From the NCBI GenBank assembly GCA_035543875.1, contig DATKIY010000054.1, positions 1-7,624 of the forward strand: a stretch of DNA of 7,624 bases. Direction: 5' to 3'. This document shows, piece after piece, positions 1 to 5,423 of the stretch; the first letter of the stretch is position 1, and each line of letters opens with the position of its first letter. The stretch comes from DATKIY01 sp035543875. Lineage in GTDB: Bacteria > Actinomycetota > Actinomycetes > JAHEKZ01. Under the pieces are notes generated by a model that saw nothing but the letters and a program-made list of their open reading frames with translations, made no database searches and was not told the origin of the DNA. The position numbers and the translations under genes are program-made.

Positions 1-1188
1 GGTCTTCTTGTCCTTGACGAGTTCGATTCCGTAGAAGTACCCGTCACCACGCACGTCACCGACGATCGGGAGGTCGTTCAGCTTCTCCAGTGTCGAGCGG
101 AACGCGCCCTCGTTGGCTTGGACATGCTCGTTGATCTTCTCACGCTCGAAGATGTCGAGGTTGGCCATCGCGACCGCGGCCGAGACTGGATGGCCGCCCC
201 ACGTGTAACCGTGGGCAAAGTACTCCTGGCCGTGCCTGAACGGCTCAAACAGCCGGTCGCTGACAATCATTGCGCCGAGCGGCGCGTAGCCAGAAGTCAG
301 ACCTTTGGCCGACGTGATGATGTCGGGCGTGACGCCGTATCGCTTCGTCGCAAAGTAGTCGCCGATGCGACCGTACGCACAGATCGTCTCGTCGGAGACA
401 AACAGCACGTCGTACTCGTCGCAAATCTCGCGGACGCGTTCGAGGTATCCCGGGGGCGGTGGGAAGCATCCGCCGGAGTTCTGTACTGGCTCCAGGAAGA
501 CAGCCGCGACGGTGTCGGGGCCTTCGAACTCGATGGCCTCAGCGATTCGGTTCGCTGCCCACTGACCGAACGCATTGATGTCGTCACCGTGCTCTGGCGC
601 ACGGTAGAAGTTCGTGTTCGGCACCTTGATGCCCGTCGGAACGAGAGGCTCGAAGTACTTCTTGGCGTCTGGGATTCCCGTGATGGAAAGCGCACCGTGG
701 GGGGTTCCGTGATACGCGATCGAACGGCTGATCACCTTGTGCTTCATGGGCTTGCCGGTCATCTTGAAGAACTGCTTGGCCAGCTTCCACGCGCTTTCGA
801 CCGCCTCGCCACCACCCGATGTGAAGAACACCCGGTTGAGGTCGCCAGGAGCGAGTTCGGCAAGGCGATCGGCCAGATCGATCGCCGGCGGGTGGGCGTA
901 TGACCAAAGCGGGAAGAACGCCAGCTCGGACGCCTGCTTGGCCATCACCTCGGCGAGCTCCGTGCGGCCGTGTCCAACCTGAACGACGAACAGCCCAGCG
1001 AGGCCGTCGAGGTAGCGCTTGCCCTGGTCGTCCCAGATGTATGCACCGTCGCCTCGCGTGATGACTGGCACGTGGCCACCGGACTCGTACGTCGAGTGTC
1101 GGGTGAAGTGCATCCACAAGTGTTCGCGTGCGTTTTCGGCCAGACGGTCGTCGCCGGGCTCGTTGATGTACTGCGGTGATGTGCTCAT
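1..1188 (-). CDS. Class III (omega-) aminotransferase, PLP-dependent, C-terminus cut by window edge
   Basis: Reading the minus strand from ATG at 1188 gives 396 open codons to the window edge, with no stop. The protein begins MSTSPQYINEPGDDRL. It shows the class III aminotransferase signature: SGGGEA at residues 124-129 (PLP phosphate region), a YHG at 159-161 that stacks on the cofactor, LEPV at 232-235, SDET with Asp266 (salt bridge to the pyridine nitrogen) and SAKG with Lys295 (Schiff-base lysine). About 60 C-terminal residues are missing relative to the usual 450-460. Family members move an amine from putrescine, beta-alanine or other omega-amino compounds to pyruvate or 2-oxoglutarate in the cytosol. 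Neighbouring aminoaldehyde dehydrogenases make a diamine or omega-amino acid the likely donor, but the exact substrate is inference. The start overlaps the upstream regulator's stop (ATGA), so the two should be co-transcribed and translationally coupled. GGGGAA lies just upstream as a weak ribosome binding site. Confidence 0.93.
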   Translation of the reverse strand, partial: MSTSPQYINEPGDDRLAENAREHLWMHFTRHSTYESGGHVPVITRGDGAYIWDDQGKRYLDGLAGLFVVQVGHGRTELAEVMAKQASELAFFPLWSYAHPPAIDLADRLAELAPGDLNRVFFTSGGGEAVESAWKLAKQFFKMTGKPMKHKVISRSIAYHGTPHGALSITGIPDAKKYFEPLVPTGIKVPNTNFYRAPEHGDDINAFGQWAANRIAEAIEFEGPDTVAAVFLEPVQNSGGCFPPPPGYLERVREICDEYDVLFVSDETICAYGRIGDYFATKRYGVTPDIITSAKGLTSGYAPLGAMIVSDRLFEPFRHGQEYFAHGYTWGGHPVSAAVAMANLDIFEREKINEHVQANEGAFRSTLEKLNDLPIVGDVRGDGYFYGIELVKDKKT

Positions 1189-1658
1189 CGGGTTCCCCAG
1201 GAGTAGATCTGTTTACGGAGCTTCAGGTAGACAAAGCTCTCGGTGTGACGGACTCCGGGGATCGCCCGGATTTGTTTGTTAATGACATCAAGCAAGTGGT
1301 CGTCGTCCTCGCAGACGACTTCGACGAGAATGTCGAACGCACCAGCGGTGATCACGACGTAGTCGACCTCGGTCATGGCTTCAAGCTGCTCGGCCACGAC
1401 TTCCATGTCGCCCTCAACGCGCACGCCGATCATCGCGGCGCGTGGGAATCCAACCGACAAGGGGTCAGTGACTGCCACGATCTGCATGACACCAGCCTCC
1501 AGAAGCCGCTGGACGCGTTGTCGCACTGCAGCTTCTGAGAGCCCAACTGCCTTGCCGATCGCGGCGTAGGGTCGCCGACCGTCCTGCTGGAGCTGTTCGA
1601 TAATGGCCTTCGACACGTCGTCGAGGGCCACTCCGTTGCTCCGGTCTCGGCTCGCCAT
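1185..1658 (-). CDS. Lrp/AsnC-family transcriptional regulator
   Basis: The 157-residue product has the standard two-domain Lrp/AsnC plan. An N-terminal winged HTH (about residues 11-60) contains LDDVSKAIIEQLQQDGRRPY and a recognition segment around GLSEAAVRQRVQRL. A RAM ligand-binding/oligomerisation domain (about 75-150) contains the typical G-A-x-D motif (Gly106, Asp109). I chose ATG at 1658 because AGGA lies 8 nt upstream. In-frame ATG at 1667 and TTG at 1694 are possible but have poorer spacing, and the TTG would abut the candidate operator. Family members bind DNA as dimers or octamers and respond to amino acids. Overlap with the aminotransferase ATG makes this the first gene of a two-gene operon. 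It is divergent from the dehydrogenase at 1932, so control of both sides and autoregulation are likely. The effector is unknown. Confidence 0.92.
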   Translation of the reverse strand: MASRDRSNGVALDDVSKAIIEQLQQDGRRPYAAIGKAVGLSEAAVRQRVQRLLEAGVMQIVAVTDPLSVGFPRAAMIGVRVEGDMEVVAEQLEAMTEVDYVVITAGAFDILVEVVCEDDDHLLDVINKQIRAIPGVRHTESFVYLKLRKQIYSWGTR

Positions 1659-1695
1659 GTCGGGCATCCTGTCGTCGAACGCCGCAAAAGGCAAG

Positions 1696-1733
1696 CGAAT
1701 CCGTCGAGCTAGCCGGATTTGACAACGGATTCG
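1696..1733. promoter_or_regulatory. Candidate operator: three CGGATT(T/C)G half-sites between divergent genes
   Basis: CGAATCCGT at 1696-1704 is a perfect inverted match to ACGGATTCG at 1725-1733 (9 bp, 20-nt separation). A third near-copy, CGGATTTG at 1714-1721, lies 12 bp from the last in direct orientation. The cluster overlaps a TTGACA hexamer and lies just upstream of the Lrp/AsnC gene. This fits a multi-site operator for that regulator, but binding is inferred. The motif does not resemble the A/T-rich E. coli Lrp consensus. Confidence 0.4.
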
Positions 1734-1744
1734 GTACGTATTCT
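1719..1744 (+). promoter_or_regulatory. Possible promoter for the dehydrogenase at 1932
   Basis: A consensus TTGACA (1719-1724) is followed by TATTCT (1739-1744), which matches TATAAT at four of six positions. The 14-bp spacer is shorter than the usual 16-18, so this is only a weak sigma70-type candidate, possibly activator dependent. Use of it would give a leader of roughly 180 nt before the GTG start at 1932. Confidence 0.25.
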
Positions 1745-1767
1745 GGCCTACCTCTGCCGTTTCCCGC

Positions 1768-1906
1768 CGTCTGGGGTTACGCTCACCTCGGCGACCCCAA
1801 CCGGGCGCCAGTTCGGACTACCCCGCACGTCGGGGAAGGGTCATGTCGTAGTCATCCACCAGTGGGTGAGAGGCTGCGCCTACGCCCGCCCGGGCTACCC
1901 CAGACG
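1768..1906 (+). promoter_or_regulatory. Potentially structured 5' leader with mutually exclusive stems
   Basis: The non-coding stretch before the dehydrogenase holds several complementary segments. CGTCTGGGGT at 1768-1777 pairs perfectly with ACCCCAGACG at 1897-1906. The TGGGGT part of the first arm (1772-1777) can instead pair with ACCCCA at 1794-1799. Between them lie GACTAC 1816-1821 with GTAGTC 1848-1853, enclosing CCCG 1822-1825 with CGGG 1831-1834, and a small CACC/GGTG hairpin at 1857-1868. The distal arm ends 14 nt before the Shine-Dalgarno sequence. I recognise no known riboswitch class. A regulatory RNA role is inference, and G+C-rich DNA gives chance pairings. Confidence 0.3.
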
Positions 1907-1920
1907 CCTGCCACGTACGC

Positions 1921-1926
1921 AAGGAG
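1921..1926 (+). promoter_or_regulatory. Ribosome binding site AAGGAG fixing the GTG start at 1932
   Basis: AAGGAG sits 5 nt before GTG at 1932. It decides the start against the open frame that extends in phase back to a TTG at 1719. The extra 71 codons of that extension have no family similarity. Confidence 0.85.
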
Positions 1927-1931
1927 AACCC

Positions 1932-3374
1932 GTGAGCGACCGCGTGTTCCGTAACTTCATTAATGGCGAGTCTGTTGACTCCGCCGACGGCCACATGATG
2001 GATCTCGTCAACCCGACCACGGGTGAGGTCTACGCGCAGGCCGCGAACAGCTCAGCCGTCGACGTCGATCGTGCTTTCGCGGCTGCGGCTACCGCCTTCG
2101 AAGGGTGGAAGAACAGCACCCCGGCTGAGCGCTCATTGGCCCTCCTCAAGATCGCTGACAGCATCGAAGAGCACGCTGATGAACTTGTCGCGCTTGAGAG
2201 CGAGAACACGGGTAAGCCAATCGCTTTGACCATGAGCGAAGAGATTCCACCGATGGTCGACCAGTTGCGCTTCTTCGCTGGTGCGGCCCGTCAGCTTGAG
2301 GGCAGAGCCGCTGCCGAGTACATGGCCGGCCACACCTCGATGATCCGCCGCGAACCGGTCGGGGTCGTCGGGCAGGTGTCGCCGTGGAACTACCCCATGA
2401 TGATGGCGGTGTGGAAGTACGCCCCAGCTATTGCTGCGGGCTGCACCACCGTTCTCAAACCGTCTGACACGACGCCTGCAACCACAGTTCGGATGGCAGA
2501 GATCGCCGCAGAGCACCTTCCTCCCGGTGTTTTCAACGTGGTTACTGGCGATCGGGACACCGGTCGCGCGCTGGTGGATCACCCGACCCCCCGGCTGATC
2601 TCCATCACTGGCTCGACACGTGCAGGTATGCAGATCGCCGAGGCAGCGAGCAAGGACCTCAAGCGGCTGCACCTCGAGCTTGGTGGCAAGGCGCCCGTCA
2701 TCGTCTTCGATGACGCAGACATCGCCGCAGCGGCCGAAGCCATCGCGATTGCTGGGTACTTCAACGCTGGACAGGACTGCACGGCAGCAACCCGAGTCAT
2801 CGCGGCGCCTGGCGTGTACGACGACTTCGTGGCAGCACTGACGGAGCAGGCGCTCGCGGTTGCCACCACGTACGAGAACGGACCGAGCGACGAAGACGCG
2901 CTACTGCCGCCGGTCAACAACGTCAACCAGTATGAACGTGTACTCGGATTCTTCGACCGGTTGCCTGACCACGCACGCGTCACGGCTGGTGGCGAGAAGA
3001 TCGGTGACCACGGCTACTACGTCAAGGCCAGCGTGGTCGCCGACCTCAAGCAGGACGACGAGATGATTCAGTCCGAAATCTTTGGGCCAGTGATCACCGT
3101 TCAGAAGTTCGCCGACGAGGCTGAAGCCCTTCGGTACGCCAACGGGGTCGACTACGGTCTGGCTTCAAGTGTGTGGACGAAAGACTTTGGTCGCGCTATG
3201 CGCATGGCTAAGAGCCTTGACTTCGGGTGCGTGTGGATTAACACCCACATCCCGCTGGTCGCGGAAATGCCACACGGCGGATTCAAGCACTCCGGCTACG
3301 GCAAAGACCTGTCCATGTACGGGTTCGACGACTACACGCGCATCAAGCACGTCATGGCGAACATCGACTCCTAG
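1932..3374 (+). CDS. Gamma-aminobutyraldehyde dehydrogenase (PatD-like NAD-dependent aldehyde dehydrogenase)
   Basis: The 480-residue product (GTG start) is a complete aldehyde dehydrogenase. Visible motifs are SPWNYP with Asn153, LKPSD with the NAD-contacting Lys176, LELGGK with general base Glu249, GQDCTAATR with nucleophile Cys283, and EIFGP with Glu382. The C-terminal part (NTHIPLVAEMPHGG, then SGYGKDLSMYG) closely recalls E. coli PatD, which oxidises 4-aminobutanal to GABA with NAD. Length also fits (PatD is about 474). The segment after Cys283 departs from the common GPLIS motif, reading ALLPPVNNVNQYERV around residues 323-337. It is divergent from the Lrp/AsnC-aminotransferase pair, whose enzyme could supply the aminoaldehyde, and convergent with the PucR gene. 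Substrate assignment rests on family likeness and context. Other omega-aminoaldehydes, such as 3-aminopropanal, are possible. Confidence 0.93.
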   Translation: MSDRVFRNFINGESVDSADGHMMDLVNPTTGEVYAQAANSSAVDVDRAFAAAATAFEGWKNSTPAERSLALLKIADSIEEHADELVALESENTGKPIALTMSEEIPPMVDQLRFFAGAARQLEGRAAAEYMAGHTSMIRREPVGVVGQVSPWNYPMMMAVWKYAPAIAAGCTTVLKPSDTTPATTVRMAEIAAEHLPPGVFNVVTGDRDTGRALVDHPTPRLISITGSTRAGMQIAEAASKDLKRLHLELGGKAPVIVFDDADIAAAAEAIAIAGYFNAGQDCTAATRVIAAPGVYDDFVAALTEQALAVATTYENGPSDEDALLPPVNNVNQYERVLGFFDRLPDHARVTAGGEKIGDHGYYVKASVVADLKQDDEMIQSEIFGPVITVQKFADEAEALRYANGVDYGLASSVWTKDFGRAMRMAKSLDFGCVWINTHIPLVAEMPHGGFKHSGYGKDLSMYGFDDYTRIKHVMANIDS

Positions 3375-3377
3375 CTT

Positions 3378-3395
3378 TCTGGCTGGCGGGCCAGA
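3378..3395. terminator. Hairpin in the convergent gap, possible bidirectional transcription end
   Basis: TCTGGC (3378-3383) and GCCAGA (3390-3395) form a perfect 6-bp stem with a 6-nt loop. It fills most of the 21-bp gap between the dehydrogenase stop (3372-3374) and the PucR stop (3396-3398). Neither strand has a following T-run, so it is not a classical intrinsic terminator. A bidirectional role is inferred from its position. Confidence 0.4.
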
Positions 3396-5042
3396 TCAAG
3401 AGCGGACTGCGTCGAGTGCAAGCAGAGCAACATGCAGGGACAAGCACGTTTCGACGTCGTCGAGGTCAACGCCTAAAACCTCTTCGATTCGATGAAGCCG
3501 CTCATAGAAGGACGGCCGCGACATGTGCGACGCGTCTGCCGCGGCCGACTTGTTTCGACCGACCGTGAGGTAGCAGCGCAAGACCTCGACAAGCTCGCTA
3601 CCGCGATCCTCGTCGAATGCCAACAGTGGTCCCAGCTCGCGCTCAATGTAGGTCTGTAGCCGACTGTCCTCGCGTAGCAGTTGCACGAGCCCGCGAAGGC
3701 GGACGTCCGGGAGTCGAAACACCGGGCGTTCCGGCTGATGGCTCGCAGCATCGGCAACCTGCGCCGCCTCATGGAACGAACGCCGAACGTCAAGCACACC
3801 TGACACCGTAGAACCGGCAGCCACAACCACCGGGCTTGGTTGATGGCCACTGGCGTCAAGCGGCGTGGGCTGGGCATCGGTGTGTTGTTGCCGGATCCTC
3901 GTGGCGAACCGTTCCAACGCGTTGTCGACGTGCGTGCGGTTGGCCACCGAGAGCAAAACTCCGACCGTGTCATCGTCAATGACGCCGACTAGGCCAAGGG
4001 CACGCAGCCCCCGCAATGAGCCAGCAGCAAGCTCTGAAAGCTCCCGCATCCGTGATTGCGCGTCCAGCGGCGCAAGTGGCGTGTTTCGCAGGCGCAGTAC
4101 AACTCCAACAAGGTTGCGGCCTTGAAGCGGTACCCCGAGGGCCTTGGCGCGCAGCTCCATCTCAGCGGCTGTGAGGTCATGGGTGAGCACAGCATGCAGG
4201 AGCGTGCGATGTGTCTGCCGTTCAAGGGACTCTCGGTCTCGTTCGACCAGGCGGTTGAGTGCGAGAGTGGCCGCACTGCGCTCGGCAAGCATGATGTCGC
4301 GTGGGCTCGCGGGATCGGCCAGGCAGATCACAAGCCGGCCCCAGTCGATGCCTCGAGCCCCAACCGTCGTAACTAACCAACCCGTAGCCGGGTCGTTGGC
4401 GGTTCTGGCTGTCGCCCTTACCGCACGTGACCGAGCCTCCCAGCGATCCAACAGATCGGCCGCGTCGGTGCCCGCCGCGTCGAAGGCGAGCACCTGGTGG
4501 CTGAGGTTTTCGAGCACGACGGGCGCCGCGGCCATTCGCGCAGTTTGCCGAACCACTTCTCCTGGCTCTGCTCCCTCCACTGAGAGCTCGGTGAAAGTCT
4601 GGTGAACCTGCTCTGAAATTCGAAGCTCAGCCAGCTGGGCGTCGACGATGAGTGCGTGCACTGACTCAGTGATGCGAACGAACGGAGTCTCGCGCCTCAG
4701 CTCGATCAAGCAGACCTGATGGCTTTCAGCGGCGGTGACTAACGCGGCGGGTAATGCCTGCTCGTATCGGCGCCCCAGCTCGATGACAACGCCAGCAACA
4801 TTCACCTCGGCCAGCTCGCCGACAAATCGGGTCAGCTCCTCGTCGCTTTCAGGCAGCGCAACACCCGTTGACAACAAAAGCTCACCGCCACTGAGCAGAT
4901 GGGCGATGTCGGGGAGTTCGGCAACATGTGTCCACCGCACCAGCCGACCGAGGGATCCTCTGCCAGCAACCACCTGTGGTCGCCCCTGACGCAGTGTTGG
5001 AAGTTCGAGAACCTCAGCCACGGTGGGGAACACGGGGCGCAC
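3396..5042 (-). CDS. PucR-family transcriptional regulator
   Basis: The 548-residue protein has the full PucR plan. The N-terminal PucR sensory domain (about residues 5-130) has the typical FPTVAEVLELP opening, RWTHVAELPDIAHLLSGGEL and VIELGRRYEQALP. A middle region includes a CdaR GGDEF-like segment (about 290-430). The C-terminal HTH_30 domain (about 483-545) includes VEVLRCYLTVGRNKSAAAD and MSRPSFYERLHRIEEVLGVDL. PucR of Bacillus controls purine catabolism, and actinobacterial relatives sit beside many catabolic operons. Here it is divergent from the second dehydrogenase and binding protein gene, so it probably controls them in response to a pathway amine or product; the ligand is unknown. 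The start is GTG at 5042, with GTG at 5033 a close alternative. No clear Shine-Dalgarno precedes either, suggesting a leaderless or weakly initiated message. Confidence 0.93.
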   Translation of the reverse strand: MRPVFPTVAEVLELPTLRQGRPQVVAGRGSLGRLVRWTHVAELPDIAHLLSGGELLLSTGVALPESDEELTRFVGELAEVNVAGVVIELGRRYEQALPAALVTAAESHQVCLIELRRETPFVRITESVHALIVDAQLAELRISEQVHQTFTELSVEGAEPGEVVRQTARMAAAPVVLENLSHQVLAFDAAGTDAADLLDRWEARSRAVRATARTANDPATGWLVTTVGARGIDWGRLVICLADPASPRDIMLAERSAATLALNRLVERDRESLERQTHRTLLHAVLTHDLTAAEMELRAKALGVPLQGRNLVGVVLRLRNTPLAPLDAQSRMRELSELAAGSLRGLRALGLVGVIDDDTVGVLLSVANRTHVDNALERFATRIRQQHTDAQPTPLDASGHQPSPVVVAAGSTVSGVLDVRRSFHEAAQVADAASHQPERPVFRLPDVRLRGLVQLLREDSRLQTYIERELGPLLAFDEDRGSELVEVLRCYLTVGRNKSAAADASHMSRPSFYERLHRIEEVLGVDLDDVETCLSLHVALLALDAVRS

Positions 5043-5105
5043 GCTGTCATGCTGTCGACAGGCTGTAAAGCCGAGGACGTCATACGGAGCAGGCTGCTGT
5101 CGCAG
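5043..5105. promoter_or_regulatory. Candidate PucR operator: CTGTCGACAG palindrome plus CTGTC half-sites
   Basis: CTGTCGACAG at 5052-5061 is a perfect 10-bp palindrome ending 10 nt upstream of the PucR start. Further CTGTC pentamers lie at 5044-5048 and 5097-5101, and a GCTGTA variant at 5062-5067. Its position fits autoregulation, but protein binding is not shown by sequence. Confidence 0.35.
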
Positions 5106-5423
5106 CGGTTCAGCAAGTGCCGCAAACTTCCTGAACCGTCATTCGGGAGCGCGAAATTCACCTGATTTCGTCGCCTGTTAGGAGTAAGGCCACGGAATCA
5201 CTTGTCTCAGGCGAGGTGATCTGTCAGGATCGGCGGCCGGACACCGCTGTATTGCTGTTGTCTCACGATCTCGCCGAACTCATATCCGGTTTTGACGTGC
5301 GACAGGTACCGTGGCGGCCCATCCTGTGAACCAAAGGGCCACACTGCCAAGCGCGGCGCGGCCCGTGTCGCGCAGGTGTGTGTCAACTGGCCACGAGCAC
5401 GTGAGCTGATGAAGGGAGTGTCG
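5106..5423 (+). promoter_or_regulatory. Upstream control region of the second dehydrogenase operon
   Basis: No gene is seen in this stretch between the divergent PucR and dehydrogenase genes. It holds a direct repeat TTGTCTCA (5202-5209 and 5258-5265), each near one arm of GGCGAG (5210-5215) / CTCGCC (5270-5275). Two more CTGTC/GACAG half-sites lie at 5221-5225 and 5301-5305. A weak promoter candidate is TTGTCT (5258-5263), 17 bp before CATATC (5281-5286, three of six matches). A GC-rich stem GCGCG 5356-5360 / CGCGC 5369-5373 lies in the likely leader. All roles are inferred. Confidence 0.3.
5414..5418 (+). promoter_or_regulatory. Ribosome binding site GGGAG fixing the ATG start at 5424
   Basis: The AAGGGAG stretch (5412-5418) ends 5 nt before ATG at 5424. 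It favours this start over in-frame ATG at 5409 and over the open frame running back to 5292, whose extra residues lack dehydrogenase similarity. Confidence 0.8.

Noticed and set aside
118..903. 261-codon plus-strand open frame
   Set aside because: It lies antisense to the aminotransferase, which has unambiguous family motifs. The plus-strand translation is Arg/Val-rich with no recognisable domain, as expected for a shadow frame in G+C-rich DNA.
1768..1906. Known riboswitch or tRNA in the leader
   Set aside because: I looked for glycine, guanidine and cobalamin riboswitch cores and for a tRNA acceptor/anticodon pattern and did not find one.
1719..1931. N-terminal extension of the first dehydrogenase back to TTG at 1719
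   Set aside because: The added 71 residues have no dehydrogenase similarity, and AAGGAG directly precedes GTG at 1932, where the family's usual N-terminus begins.
2133..2672. 179-codon minus-strand open frame inside the first dehydrogenase
   Set aside because: Shadow of the dehydrogenase frame with low-plausibility composition and no domain.
4144..4605. 153-codon plus-strand open frame inside the PucR gene
   Set aside because: Ser/Arg/Ala-rich antisense shadow of a complete PucR protein.
5292..5423. N-terminal extension of the second dehydrogenase back to 5292
   Set aside because: The extra 44 residues are unlike the family, while GGGAG is well placed for ATG at 5424.
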